Source: CAVTHW01 sp963734625
GTDB lineage: Bacteria > Acidobacteriota > Terriglobia > Bryobacterales > Bryobacteraceae
DNA length: 64,000 bases
Assembly: GCA_963734625.1 (NCBI GenBank)
Contig: CAVTHW010000022.1
Location: 248,001-312,000, forward strand
Reading direction: 5' to 3'
Part shown: piece by piece, positions 26,510 to 35,861 of the stretch
Layout: every line of letters begins with the position of its first letter
Numbering within the stretch: the stretch's first letter is position 1
Notes under the pieces: model-generated
What the model was told of the DNA's origin: nothing
What the model saw: only the letters and a program-made list of their open reading frames with translations
Databases searched by the model: none
Program-made: the position numbers and the translations under genes

Positions 26510-28811
26510 ATGGGACTTCTCGGTCGGGCCGTCTTTCGCGAGGCCATCACCGGCACCCTGCTGGGCGCTGTCCTGTTCACCTTCGTGCTGTTTCTGCGCA
26601 GTATGGGCCGGCTATTTGAGTTGATGGTGAGAAGCTCCGCCGAGCCCTCCACCGTGGCCTATCTCTTCCTTCTCGTCTTACCGCCGGCGCTGGTGTTCAC
26701 TCTGCCGATCGGGGTCCTGGTGGGGGTATTGCTGGCTCTGAGCCGGATGTCGAGTGACGGCGAGATCACGGCCCTGCGCTCGGCGGGCGTCCCCAGCACG
26801 CGCCTGGCGCTCCCGGTCGCCGTTCTCGCGTTGCTGGGGGTCACAGCAACCGCGGCCTGCTCGCTCTGGCTCACGCCCTGGTCCATCCGGGAAACCTATC
26901 GGGTCGTTAACAGTCTCGCCGCCGAGCAACTGACGGCCAACATCGAGCCCAGGGTGTTTCAAGAGCAGTTCCCCGACAAGATTCTATTCGTGGCCGACGT
27001 GATCCCAGGCGCCATAGCGCGGTGGAAAAAGGTCTTTCTGGCCGACCTGAGCACCGCCGGGCAGCAGCGCATGGGAGCCCAGGCCAGCACCGGTCCCATG
27101 GTCACGGTGGCCCGCGAGGCGGTCGCGATTCCAGACTCCGCCCACAACCGGATCCAGCTTTCCCTGACCGACGGCAGCTCTCACCAAGCCGGCAAGGACC
27201 CCGCCGAGTACTACAATCAGTACTTCCCGCGCATGGACCAGGCGCTCGACGCCCAGCGCCCGAAGCAAGAACGGGCGCGCCCCTTCCGGGAGACGGATAC
27301 GGTTCCTCTTTCCCGGATGGCGCGTCAGAGCACCGACGCCCGGATCGAACTGCATCAGCGGCTGGCCCTGCCGCCGGCCTGCCTGCTTCTGGCGCTGGTC
27401 GGAATCCCGCTGGGAATCACCTCCCGCAAGGCCGGCAAATCGGCCGCCCTGGTGACAACCGTCTTTCTGGCGTTCCTCTACTACATGGGCCTCATCAGCC
27501 TGATCGGCCTCGCCGAGCAGGGCGCCCTCCCGGTCGAAGTCGCGGTGTGGATGCCGAACGCCGTGCTTGCCGTCCTGGGCGTCTTCCTGCTGGCCCGGAT
27601 GGAAAGGGCCAAAGGCCGCGATTTGCTGGGGAGCCTGAGGCGCTGGTTGGCCGGCGGCTACCGGCGGATTCGGGCGATCTCGATAGCGTCGCGTGCCCAA
27701 CGGCTGCGCGGCTTCCAAGCTGCTGCCGCAGGTCCTCGACAACTACATCTTGTGGTCGTTTCTGGCCTACTTCGCGCTGTTCCTCGTCAGTTTCGTGTTG
27801 CTGACGGAGGTATTCACGTTTTTCGAACTGCTCAGCGACATCATCAAGAACAAGATCCCGATGACCCGGGTTGTCACCTATCTGTTCTTCCTGGCGCCCA
27901 AGCTGATCTACGACTCGACACCGATCAGCGCGATGGTGGCCGTGCTGGTCACCTTCGGCGTGCTGACCAAGCACAACGAGGTCACGGCGTTCAAGACCTG
28001 CGGGGTCAGTTTGCAGCGGCTGACGGTCCCGGTCCTGCTGCCCAGTCTTGCGCTCAGTGGCCTGCTGTTCGCCTTCGACTACTACTACATCCCCGAAGCC
28101 AACCGGATACAAGACGCAATCCGCGCCGAGATCAAGGGCGGCCCGGTCCAGACCTACCTGCGGCCCGACCGCACCTGGATCTTTGGGCAAGGATCCAGAA
28201 TTTACTTCTATAAATTTTTTGACCCGGCGGGGGTGATGGGGGGCGTCAGCGTCTACGAGTTGGATCCGGCGACCTTCTCCCTGCGGAGTCACCTGACCGC
28301 GGAGCGGGCGAGTTGGTCCGCGTCTTTGAAGAGCTGGGTTTTCGAAAACGGCTGGCGCCGCGACTTGAAGTCCGGCGGGGACGCCCCCTTCAGGACCTTC
28401 CAGGCGGCCACTTTTCCGGAACTGAACGAGCCTCCCTCCTACTTCCTCAAGGAGGCCAAGCAGTATAAGCAGATGAACTTCCGCGAACTGGCCGCTTACG
28501 TCGCCGAATTGCGCCAGAGCGGCTTCGACACGATCCAGTTGCGCATCCAATACTACAAGAAGTTCTCGGTGCCGCTGTTCACCCTGATTCTGGCGATGCT
28601 CTCGGCGCCGTTCGCTTTCCTGACGGGCAACCGCGGAGCCTTGGCGGGCGTGGCCGTAAGCTTCGGAATTGCGATCGCTTACTGGAGCATGAACCAGTTA
28701 TTCGAGGAGGTAGGCAAGATCAACCAGTTGCCCGCGGCGGCGGCGGCCTGGGCCCCGGACGCGGTCTTCCTCCTGGCGGCTGTCTATCTCATGACCAGGA
28801 TGAGAACATAG
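26510..28811 (+). CDS. LptF-LptG fused lipopolysaccharide-export permease, one frameshift
   Basis: Two YjgP/YjgQ-type halves lie in one locus. The first (26510 to about 27690) starts MGLLGRAVFREAITGTLLGA and carries the usual six helices with a periplasmic insertion. The second (from about 27693, VPNGCAASKLLPQVLDNYIL) repeats the layout to 28811. These are the inner-membrane subunits that lift LPS in the Lpt system with LptB. The first frame runs on by chance to 28213 after the join but no longer encodes permease sequence. A one-base removal between 27687 and 27700 would give a fusion of about 766 residues, a form I recall in Acidobacteria. Two separate genes are the alternative. Confidence 0.78.
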
Positions 28812-28819
28812 GGAGTCGA

Positions 28820-29464
28820 ATGATCCACGAGATTCTACCCGTCGGGATGCTGGCCTGCAATTGCTCGCTGTTCGGGGACGAGACCAGCCGCGAAGCGATC
28901 GTGGTCGATCCCGGCGACGATGTCGACGAGATCCTGCGCCTCGTGGCCAGCCACGGCCTGCGGGTGGTGGCGATTGTCATCACCCACGCTCACATCGATC
29001 ACATCGGCGGAGCGGGAAAGCTGAAGGCGGCCACCGGAGCCCCGGTGTACCTGAACGAGAACGACCTGGCCCTCAACGCTCAGATCGGGATCCAGGCGGA
29101 CTGGCTCTGCATGGAGCCGCCCGATCCGGTCGAGATCGACGTGAACCCCCGCGATGGAGACGTATTGCGCTTGGGCCCCGCCGAGTTTCACGTGCTCCAC
29201 ACGCCGGGCCACACCCGAGGCGGCATCGGGCTCTGGATTCCCCTTGAGAAGAAACTGGTGGGAGGCGATACGCTGTTTTTCGACAGCATCGGCCGCACCG
29301 ACCTCCCCGGCGGCGACGGCCGTCAGATCCTGACCTCGATCCGCGACAAGTTTTTGACCTTGCCGGACGAAACGCTGGTGATCCCCGGCCACGGACCGAA
29401 TACCACCATCGGGCGGGAGCGGGAGTTCAACCCTTTCCTGCAGCCTGGTTTCGGCGGCTTTTGA
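28820..29464 (+). CDS. MBL-fold metallo-hydrolase (glyoxalase II-like)
   Basis: This is a 214-residue metallo-beta-lactamase-fold enzyme. The metal motif THAHIDHIGG (residues 54-63) is followed by HTPGHTRGG (second-site histidine, near 131), GGDTLFFDSIGRTDLPGGD (bridging aspartate) and PGHGPNTTIG. This is the pattern of glyoxalase II-like thioester hydrolases and related persulfide enzymes. It lacks the C-terminal substrate domain of true GloB, so a general thioester hydrolase is more likely. A GGGAG site precedes the ATG. It lies between lptFG and the cytochrome c maturation operon. Confidence 0.88.
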   Translation: MIHEILPVGMLACNCSLFGDETSREAIVVDPGDDVDEILRLVASHGLRVVAIVITHAHIDHIGGAGKLKAATGAPVYLNENDLALNAQIGIQADWLCMEPPDPVEIDVNPRDGDVLRLGPAEFHVLHTPGHTRGGIGLWIPLEKKLVGGDTLFFDSIGRTDLPGGDGRQILTSIRDKFLTLPDETLVIPGHGPNTTIGREREFNPFLQPGFGGF

Positions 29465-29491
29465 CGGGTTATACTTAAACAAAGGCCTATT

Positions 29492-29917
29492 ATGAAAACC
29501 TACGTCAAGTTCGCCGCCCTCATTGTAGTTATTGTGGGGACACTGGGTTGGCTGGCGGTGGGGGGCATCCGCGACGGCCAGACCTATTACAAGACCATCG
29601 CTGAAGTCGGGCAGATGGGCGACGGGGCCTTGGGCAAGCGGCTGAGGGTCGGAGGGGACGTTGAGGGCGGGTCCATTGTTCGCGCGGGCCAGGTCGTGAC
29701 GTTCACCTTGCAGCAGGAGAAACTGAAGCTCAAGGTCTTGTACCAGGGAACCGACCCGCTGCCGGATACGCTCAAAGACGGCGCGCAGGCGCTGGCCGAT
29801 GGCAAGATGGGCAAGGACGGGGTTTTCCACGCCGAGAAGATCCAGGCCAAATGCGCCTCCAAGTACGAGGCCAAGCCCGGCCAAAAACCTGGGATGGTGA
29901 AGCAGGCCGGGGTCTAG
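29492..29917 (+). CDS. ccmE: Cytochrome c maturation haem chaperone CcmE, CxxxY type
   Basis: This is a 141-residue protein with one N-terminal membrane anchor (FAALIVVIVGTLGWLAVGG) and a periplasmic OB fold. CcmE carries haem covalently and hands it to CcmF. The usual HxxxY haem-binding motif is replaced by CASKY near residue 122, so a cysteine would bind haem. This variant is known from archaea and Desulfovibrio (the System I* type). It is the first gene of a same-strand ccm operon whose other members follow within a few bases. The alternative of an unrelated OB-fold protein is unlikely in this context. Confidence 0.9.
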   Translation: MKTYVKFAALIVVIVGTLGWLAVGGIRDGQTYYKTIAEVGQMGDGALGKRLRVGGDVEGGSIVRAGQVVTFTLQQEKLKLKVLYQGTDPLPDTLKDGAQALADGKMGKDGVFHAEKIQAKCASKYEAKPGQKPGMVKQAGV

Positions 29918-29926
29918 CGGGACTCT

Positions 29927-31939
29927 ATGGAAAATCTGGGATCGGTTTCCCTTCTTCTCGCATTATGTCTGGCGGTCTACGCGTTTCTGGCGTCGCTCGT
30001 GGGGGGCTGGCGGCAGAAGCCTTTCCTGGTGGTCAGCGCGAGGCGCGCGGTCTACTCACTGTGCTTTCTGATCACGGTGGCCTCGGGCGTCGTGATCTAC
30101 GCGTTAATCGCCAGCGACTTCCGTTTCGCTTACGCGGCGGCTAACAGCAACCGCGACATGCCGCTGCTCTACAAGGTCGCGGCTTGGTGGGCCGGGCAGG
30201 AAGGATCGCTGCTGCTGTGGAGCTGGATGCTGGCCTGCTACTCGGCGGTGGTGGTTTTAACCAACCAAACCAAGCACCGCCGCATCATGCCGTTTGTCAT
30301 CGCTACGCTGATGGCCACCCAGGTGTTCTTCCTGCTGCTGAACGTGTTTGTGGCCAGCCCGTTTCGCATGCTCGCGGTCGGCCGGGAGATCACCGGCGCG
30401 GCGGACGGCAACGGCCTGAATCCGCTGCTCCAGTATTGGGCCATGGCCATCCACCCCCCGACGCTATACCTGGGATATGTGGGCTTCGCGGTGCCCTTCG
30501 CCTTCGCCTTGGCCTCGGTAATCGCGCGCGAGCCGGGTGACGCCTGGATTAAGACCACCCGGCGCTGGACCCTGATCACGTGGCTGTTCCAGAGCATCGG
30601 CATCCTGCTTGGCGCCGGCTGGGCCTACGCCGTGCTGGGCTGGGGAGGCTACTGGGGCTGGGACCCCGTCGAGAACGCCTCTTTGCTGCCGTGGATCACC
30701 GCCACCGCGATGTTGCACTCCGTCATGATGCAGGAGAAGAAGGGCATGATGAAGGTGTGGAACATGGTGCTGGTTTCCGCGACCTTCTGGCTGTGCATCT
30801 TCGGCACCTTCCTTACCCGGTCGGGCGTGGTCAGTTCGGTCCACGCCTTCGCCCAGTCGCCCATAGGAAAGTGGTTCGCGATATACCTGGCCATCATCGC
30901 CGCGGTATGCATCTACCTGATCGTCGACCGGCTGGGATACCTGAAGAGCGAGGCGCGCCTGGAGAGCATTGTGTCCCGCGAGTCCAGCTTCCTGTTCAAT
31001 AACCTGATCCTGCTGGCAAGCTGCTTCGCGGTGCTCTGGGGCACCCTGTTCCCGGTGATCTCGGAGGCGGTGACCGGCGAAAAGATCAGCGTCGGCGCCC
31101 CCTTCTTCAACCGGGTGAACATCCCGATCGGCCTGTTTCTGCTATTCCTCACCGGGGTCGGCCCGCTGTTTGCCTGGCGCAGGACTTCTCTCGGCGGCCT
31201 GAAGCGCAACTTCTTGTGGCCTGGGGCTGGCGCGCTGGTGCTTATGGCCGGCCTGCTGGCCGCGGGTGTGCGGCATTTTTACGCGCTGGTGTGCTTCGGC
31301 CTCTGCCTTTTCGTGGCCTGGACCGTCGCCCTGGAGTTCTACCGCGGAGGGCGCGCCATTCGCGCCAGGACCGGACAGAACCTGCTGGCGGCCATGGTGG
31401 AGTTGACCGGCCGCAACACCCGCCGCTACGGCGGCTACACCGTCCACATGGGCATCGTGCTGATGTTCGTGGGCTTTGCCGGCGCGGCATTCAACTTGAA
31501 CCGCACCATTGAAGCGAAGCTCGGGGATTCATTTACGATCGGCCGATACCAGTTGAAGGTCCGCGAACTCCGCCAGGGCGACAAGCCCAACTATAGTTGG
31601 GATCACGCGGTGATTGAAATTTCCACGGGCGGCCGTGTGGCCGGCACTCTCGAGCCGGAAAGGCGTTTCTATACGGCGAGCCAACAGGGGACCTCTGAAG
31701 TAGCCATCCGGCGGCGGCTCAACGAGGACCTCTATCTGAATTTCGCCGGAATGTCCGACGACGGCTCCAAGGCGGTGATCCAGGCTTACGTTTTCCCGCT
31801 GGTGTCCTGGATCTGGGTGGGCTTCTACGTGCTTGTCATGGGGACTCTCATCTGTCTGGTGCCGAGCAAAGTCAGGGTGACGCGGGCTCGCCCCGAGCGG
31901 CCGGGAAAGGCGGAGGACTATGCGACGGTGGCTCAGTAG
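29927..31939 (+). CDS. ccmF: Cytochrome c haem lyase subunit CcmF
   Basis: This is a 670-residue integral membrane protein with about 15 helices. The tryptophan-rich haem-handling motif WGGYWGWDPVENASLLPW sits near residue 240. The histidine-bearing flanking segments are seen in MAIHPPTLYLGYVG near 170 and the following loops. It joins haem from CcmE to apocytochromes together with CcmH. It begins 9 bases after ccmE, and its end overlaps the start of ccmH by 20 bases, indicating tight coupling. Length and motif order are normal. Confidence 0.95.
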   Translation: MENLGSVSLLLALCLAVYAFLASLVGGWRQKPFLVVSARRAVYSLCFLITVASGVVIYALIASDFRFAYAAANSNRDMPLLYKVAAWWAGQEGSLLLWSWMLACYSAVVVLTNQTKHRRIMPFVIATLMATQVFFLLLNVFVASPFRMLAVGREITGAADGNGLNPLLQYWAMAIHPPTLYLGYVGFAVPFAFALASVIAREPGDAWIKTTRRWTLITWLFQSIGILLGAGWAYAVLGWGGYWGWDPVENASLLPWITATAMLHSVMMQEKKGMMKVWNMVLVSATFWLCIFGTFLTRSGVVSSVHAFAQSPIGKWFAIYLAIIAAVCIYLIVDRLGYLKSEARLESIVSRESSFLFNNLILLASCFAVLWGTLFPVISEAVTGEKISVGAPFFNRVNIPIGLFLLFLTGVGPLFAWRRTSLGGLKRNFLWPGAGALVLMAGLLAAGVRHFYALVCFGLCLFVAWTVALEFYRGGRAIRARTGQNLLAAMVELTGRNTRRYGGYTVHMGIVLMFVGFAGAAFNLNRTIEAKLGDSFTIGRYQLKVRELRQGDKPNYSWDHAVIEISTGGRVAGTLEPERRFYTASQQGTSEVAIRRRLNEDLYLNFAGMSDDGSKAVIQAYVFPLVSWIWVGFYVLVMGTLICLVPSKVRVTRARPERPGKAEDYATVAQ

Positions 31940-32396
31940 TCTGTTCCTGCTCATACTGGCGGTTACGAGCCTGGCGCAAACCGCTTCGCAGCTTCAGACC
32001 GACGCGGCTAAACGCGTGGGCATGAAGCTGGCCTGCCTGTGCGGAACCTGCAACAACACGGTGACGGAGTGTCAGATGTTGGAGTGCCACTACTCCAAGC
32101 CGGCCAAGGCGCGCATCGTGGCGCTCCTGGCCGCCGGCAAGTCCGACCAGGAAATCATCGACGAGTTTGTGAAAGAGTACGGCAAGCGAGCCCTGGCCGC
32201 GCCTCCCGCGGAAGGATTCAACTTGCTTGCCTGGGTCATGCCGTTCGCGGCGATTGCGCTCGGCTTGGGAGTCATCTGGGCCTTCATCCGGCGCTTCCGC
32301 AAGCCCCTGGCCGTGGCGGGGACGCCCGCGGATGCCGAGACGCTCTCCCGTTACCAGGAACGAATCGACAAGGATCTGGAAAAGTTCGACGAATGA
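31920..32396 (+). CDS. ccmH: CcmH-like apocytochrome thioreductase with altered cysteine motif
   Basis: This is a 158-residue protein with a signal peptide (LSSLFLLILAVTSLA), a CcmH/CycL-type helical domain and a C-terminal membrane helix (WVMPFAAIALGLGVIWAFI). The canonical LRCxxCQ motif is replaced by LACLCGTCNNTVTEC followed by MLECHYS. The CxxC (CGTC) is kept, with extra cysteines around it. CcmH reduces apocytochrome cysteines before haem ligation. The protein is longer in the tail than minimal CcmH. It overlaps ccmF at the front and the CcmI-like gene by 4 bases at the end. Confidence 0.85.
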   Translation: MRRWLSSLFLLILAVTSLAQTASQLQTDAAKRVGMKLACLCGTCNNTVTECQMLECHYSKPAKARIVALLAAGKSDQEIIDEFVKEYGKRALAAPPAEGFNLLAWVMPFAAIALGLGVIWAFIRRFRKPLAVAGTPADAETLSRYQERIDKDLEKFDE

Positions 32397-32794
32397 TCGC
32401 AACTGTCGCTGTCCTTATCGCCATCGCCGCCATCCTGTTTACTCTTTACGTCCGTCCCAAGGACGCGCAGCAAATCGCGCCGGCCTCCCCAACGGCCGGC
32501 CTGGAGGGGCGCAGGGCCACCATCCGCGAGAGTCTCAACGACCTCAAGTTCGAGTATCAGGTCGGCAAGCTCTCCGAGGCGGACTACCATCGGACCAGGC
32601 ACGATCTGCTGACGGAACTGGCCAGGGTCATGGCGGAAATCGAACGGAGCGGAAAACCTCCCGAGGCCGCTCGCGTGGTCCGGGCCGCGGTGGCGGCAGT
32701 AGCCACGTCATGCCCGCGTTGCGGGGCCAGCTTCGACAAGCCTCTCAAGTTCTGCGGCGAGTGCGGCGCCCCGATGACGGGAGGGCATGCATGA
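32393..32794 (+). CDS. Small membrane-anchored CcmI-like protein with zinc ribbon
   Basis: This is a 133-residue protein: an N-terminal helix (MIATVAVLIAIAAILFTLYV), a soluble helical region (LKFEYQVGKLSEADYHRTRH) that resembles the first part of CcmI, and a C-terminal zinc ribbon (CPRCGASF then CGECGAPM). CcmI presents apocytochrome to the ligation complex. Here the TPR part is absent and the ribbon may do the binding. Start ATG 32393 overlaps ccmH (ATGA), and its end overlaps the next gene in the same way. The assignment rests on position and the N-terminal pattern, so it is moderate. Confidence 0.65.
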   Translation: MIATVAVLIAIAAILFTLYVRPKDAQQIAPASPTAGLEGRRATIRESLNDLKFEYQVGKLSEADYHRTRHDLLTELARVMAEIERSGKPPEAARVVRAAVAAVATSCPRCGASFDKPLKFCGECGAPMTGGHA

Positions 32795-33543
32795 GGTTCG
32801 CCTTTCTCATTGGCCTGATGGCGGCGGCGCTCCAGGCTGCGGCAGCCCCCGGCGCGCCGATCGTCGAGCACATGGTGGTGCTCCAGCCGGGCCCTGGCGG
32901 GATGACCGTCCAGGAAAGCGTCTTGTTCGATAACTCCGGGAAAGAGGCGGCCAGCGATGTATTGCGGCTTTACATCCCGGAAGCCGCTCAAGCGCCCGCT
33001 CAGGTCAGCATCACGGGGCCCCAGGGCGGGACGGCCGATCAGCCGCTGGTGAAGACCGCGCAGAGCAACGTATACCAGGTCGACGCCTCCATCCAGCCGG
33101 GCCAGACGCGCATCGACCTCAGCTACTCGCTCCCCTTCTCGACGCCGGGCGTATTCTCCGGCAAGGTTCTGCACACGGCCGGCCGCCTCTGGCTGGTGGC
33201 CCCCCAGGGAGTGACCCTGAAAGGCGACAACCTCAAGCCGCCGCAACAGACCACGGATATGCGGGCCTCGGTCTATGAAGTGGAGGGCCGCGAGTTCAAG
33301 GTCCAGGTCGAAGGCGCCGTCTCCGCGGCGGCGGACTCCCCCAGCCAGGAAGACAGCGGCTCCTCGCTCAGTCAGATTCTTCCCAGGATCTATGACAATC
33401 TCTATCCCATCCTCGGGCTGGCATTCGGCATACTGATACTCGGTTTCTATATGCTTTACCGGAAAGAAACCGTGCAGGCGGCTGCCGCTCCGGCGCCTCC
33501 CGCTCCGGCACCCGCTGCCCCACGGAGCAAACGCCGCCGATGA
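32791..33543 (+). CDS. Exported membrane-anchored protein inside ccm operon, unknown function
   Basis: This is a 250-residue protein with a signal peptide (MRFAFLIGLMAAALQAAAAP), a beta-rich periplasmic domain (residues 25-190), one C-terminal membrane helix (ILGLAFGILILGFYMLY) and a basic, proline/alanine-rich cytoplasmic tail ending RSKRRR. I recognise no named family. It is locked into the operon by 4-base overlaps with the CcmI-like gene and ccmA, which suggests an accessory role in cytochrome c assembly or in holding Ccm parts together. Confidence 0.75.
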   Translation: MRFAFLIGLMAAALQAAAAPGAPIVEHMVVLQPGPGGMTVQESVLFDNSGKEAASDVLRLYIPEAAQAPAQVSITGPQGGTADQPLVKTAQSNVYQVDASIQPGQTRIDLSYSLPFSTPGVFSGKVLHTAGRLWLVAPQGVTLKGDNLKPPQQTTDMRASVYEVEGREFKVQVEGAVSAAADSPSQEDSGSSLSQILPRIYDNLYPILGLAFGILILGFYMLYRKETVQAAAAPAPPAPAPAAPRSKRRR

Positions 33544-34238
33544 GCGCCGTCCGCGCTGAGGGGGTTTGGAAGTTCTACGGTGATTATCCCGCCCTGCGCG
33601 ACATCAACCTGAGCGTCGAGCCCGGCATGTGCCTGGCCCTGCTGGGGCGCAACGGCGCCGGTAAGACGACGCTGATCAAGGCCATGGCCGGTCTGTCTAA
33701 TCCCGGCCGCGGGCGCATCAGCATCAACGGCAAAGAAGTTCGGGATGACCAGACCCGCCGCCAGATCGGCGTGCTGGGGCACGGCATCGCCGTCTACGAC
33801 GAGTTCTCGGCGCTGGAGAACCTGCTTTTGTTCGCCCGAATCTATGACCTGCCCAATCCGCGTCAGACCGCACTCGAGTGGCTGGAGCGAACCGGCCTCG
33901 AGCGCGTCAAGGACGGCCTGGTGCGGGAGTTCTCGCGCGGCATGCGGCAGCGGCTGGCGGTGGCCCGGGCGTTCCTTCACGAGCCTTCGGTGCTGCTGCT
34001 GGATGAACCCTTCACCGCCCTGGATGACAAGGCCATCGCCGTTCTCCAACAACTGCTCGGGCGGGCGCGAGAGGAGCGTCGAACCATCGTTCTCTCCACC
34101 CACCAGTTGCGGGAGGCGCTGGAGCTGGCGACGCACGTCGCCTTGATTGTCCGCGGCAGGCTGGCGCATTTCGGAGAGCGCACGCCCGAGATGCTCGATG
34201 ACCCGGGCTGGCTTTACCGCAACTACGGCGAAGGCTAG
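33540..34238 (+). CDS. ccmA: Cytochrome c maturation ABC ATPase CcmA
   Basis: This is a 232-residue ABC ATPase. Walker A is GRNGAGKTT (residues 36-44), the signature is FSRGMRQRLAVARAF, Walker B is VLLLDEPF and the switch histidine is in LSTHQLREA. The signature's FSRGM replaces LSGGQ, a common form in CcmA. With CcmB it powers release of holo-CcmE from CcmC. It overlaps the preceding gene by 4 bases, and ccmB follows 4 bases after its stop. Context makes the Ccm role firm. Confidence 0.93.
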   Translation: MSAVRAEGVWKFYGDYPALRDINLSVEPGMCLALLGRNGAGKTTLIKAMAGLSNPGRGRISINGKEVRDDQTRRQIGVLGHGIAVYDEFSALENLLLFARIYDLPNPRQTALEWLERTGLERVKDGLVREFSRGMRQRLAVARAFLHEPSVLLLDEPFTALDDKAIAVLQQLLGRAREERRTIVLSTHQLREALELATHVALIVRGRLAHFGERTPEMLDDPGWLYRNYGEG

Positions 34239-34242
34239 AGCC

Positions 34243-34923
34243 ATGCGCTTTCTGCGGCAGTCGTGGACCGTTGCGGCCAAGGACATCAAGGCGGAGTTCC
34301 GCACTAAGGAAGCGATCAACGCATCCTTGTCCTTCTCGCTGGTGATCCTGCTGCTGTTCAGTTTCGCCTTCGATCCGACGGCCGAACAAACGCGGGAAAT
34401 CTCCGGCGGGCTGCTGTGGATCGTGTTTGTCTTTGCCGGCGCCCTGATCCTGAACCGCAGTTTCGCCCGGGAGCTGGCCAACGACTGTCTCGACGCGCTG
34501 ATAGCCTCCCCGCTGCCGGGCGCTGCGCTCTTTCTCGGCAAGTGCGTGGCCAATCTCGTTTTGCTAACCGCCGTCGAGCTGGTTTGCCTGCCCGTCTTCG
34601 GCGTTTTCTACAACGTGCGCTGGACGCGGCAGTTCTGGCCGCTCATCCTGGTGATCGTGCTGGGCACCTGGGGGATCACCGTGGTCGGCACCGTCTTCAG
34701 CGCGCTTACCGTGAACCTCCGCCTGCGGGAGTTGATGCTGCCGACGCTGGTCTATCCGGTGCTGATTCCGGCGCTGATGGCCGCCATCCAATTGTCCACG
34801 CCGCTGATCGCCGGTCAGCCGCTAACCGGGGACCTGTACAACTGGCTGAAACTGCTGATAGGCTTTGATGTGATCTTCACCGCCCTGGCTTTGGGCCTCA
34901 TCGATACCGTGCTTGTGGGGTGA
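34243..34923 (+). CDS. ccmB: Cytochrome c maturation permease CcmB
   Basis: This is a 226-residue protein with six helices. It matches CcmB by its start (SWTVAAKDIKAEFRTKEAIN), the conserved DCLDALIASPLPGAALFLGK region near residue 82, and its length (about 220 is normal). It forms the membrane part of the CcmAB transporter. I chose ATG 34243 over in-frame upstream starts because it begins just after the ccmA stop codon and gives the family's usual N-terminus. Confidence 0.93.
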   Translation: MRFLRQSWTVAAKDIKAEFRTKEAINASLSFSLVILLLFSFAFDPTAEQTREISGGLLWIVFVFAGALILNRSFARELANDCLDALIASPLPGAALFLGKCVANLVLLTAVELVCLPVFGVFYNVRWTRQFWPLILVIVLGTWGITVVGTVFSALTVNLRLRELMLPTLVYPVLIPALMAAIQLSTPLIAGQPLTGDLYNWLKLLIGFDVIFTALALGLIDTVLVG

Positions 34924-34926
34924 GAC

Positions 34927-35604
34927 GTGAAACAGAAGACTCTATACCTGATGTGCCTGGTGGGCGCCTGGCTGGTCATGGCGGACATCGCCGTGATGCT
35001 GCTGGTGCTGCCGGACGAGATGGCGCAGGGCGCCATTTACCGGATTATCTTCTTCCACGTGCCGGCCGCCTGGACCGCGCTGTTGGGCTGCCTCGTCGCG
35101 CTGATTGCGAGCGTCCTGTACCTGACCACCAGGAATCTGCGCTTTGACGCGCTGGCGGTCGCCGTCACTGAGGCCGGCCTCGCGTTTGGCGCGGCCAACC
35201 TGGTGACCGGCATGATCTGGGGGCGGGTCATCTGGGGAATCTGGTGGACCTGGGACGCCCGGCTGACCTCCATGCTCGTCTGCTGGCTGCTTTACGCCGG
35301 CTACCTGATGTTGCGGCGGGCCGTCGAGGAGCCGACGCAGCGCGCCCGGGTGTCGGCGGTCTTCTCCATCTTCGCTTTCGCCGACGTGCCCATCGTGGTT
35401 TTCTCCATCAAGTGGTGGCGCACCCAGCACCCGCAGCCGGTGGTGTGGGGCGGGGGGGGCATGGATTCGTCGATGTATCGAATGCTGTTTCTGAATTGGG
35501 TGCCGTTCCTGTTGCTGTTCGTTGTGCTGGCGACCCTGAGGATGCGCCAGGAACAGGCGCAGCGTGAGATCGACGCGTTGCGCCGGGAAGCGCACGCACT
35601 CTAG
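34927..35604 (+). CDS. ccmC: Cytochrome c maturation haem protein CcmC
   Basis: This is a 225-residue, six-helix protein. The haem-binding tryptophan-rich motif is WGIWWTWDARLTSMLVCW, near residue 100, flanked by histidine segments (IIFFHVPAAWTALLG and KWWRTQHPQPV). CcmC loads haem onto CcmE. The start is GTG at 34927, 3 bases after ccmB. The product lies in the inner membrane, and the small CcmD-like gene follows at once. Confidence 0.95.
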   Translation: MKQKTLYLMCLVGAWLVMADIAVMLLVLPDEMAQGAIYRIIFFHVPAAWTALLGCLVALIASVLYLTTRNLRFDALAVAVTEAGLAFGAANLVTGMIWGRVIWGIWWTWDARLTSMLVCWLLYAGYLMLRRAVEEPTQRARVSAVFSIFAFADVPIVVFSIKWWRTQHPQPVVWGGGGMDSSMYRMLFLNWVPFLLLFVVLATLRMRQEQAQREIDALRREAHAL

Positions 35605-35617
35605 CGGGGGGATTGGT

Positions 35618-35776
35618 ATGGAATCGTCGCAGAATTTCACGTTCCTGGTTTACGGCCTGATGGCCGCCTGGCTCATCCTGTTCGGTTATGTGGTGGCGAT
35701 CGCCAGCCGCGAGCGCCGCATCCGCGCCGAGATCGAAGGCCTCAAGCGGATGCTGGAAGAGCACAGGCCACGTTAG
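35618..35776 (+). CDS. ccmD: CcmD-like small membrane protein
   Basis: This is a 52-residue protein with a single helix (FTFLVYGLMAAWLILFGYVV) followed by a positively charged coiled tail (RERRIRAEIEGLKRMLEEH). This is the typical layout of CcmD, which stabilises CcmC-CcmE during haem loading. Start ATG 35618 is preceded by a GGGGGG-type site. It is the last gene of the ccm operon, and a hairpin follows 24 bases later. The sequence is too short for family proof, but position and topology agree. Confidence 0.8.
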   Translation: MESSQNFTFLVYGLMAAWLILFGYVVAIASRERRIRAEIEGLKRMLEEHRPR

Positions 35777-35799
35777 ATATTCTGGCTCAGCGAGATACC

Positions 35800-35830
35800 A
35801 CTGAACCACGACCGGGAGGGCGTGGTCAGT
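35800..35830. terminator. Hairpin at the end of the ccm operon
   Basis: ACTGA-CCACG pairs with CGTGG-TCAGT, with one bulged A and a 10-base loop. It is located 24 bases after ccmD and before the convergent GNAT gene. The tail is ATTTGC, so only weak terminator character is visible. Confidence 0.45.
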
Positions 35831-35861
35831 ATTTGCGACGCAGTACACTTTCGGGTCGTGA

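Noticed and set aside
26510..28213. A 567-residue LptF as annotated by the open frame alone
   Set aside because: After about residue 390 the frame no longer encodes permease sequence and merely overlaps the LptG half out of frame.
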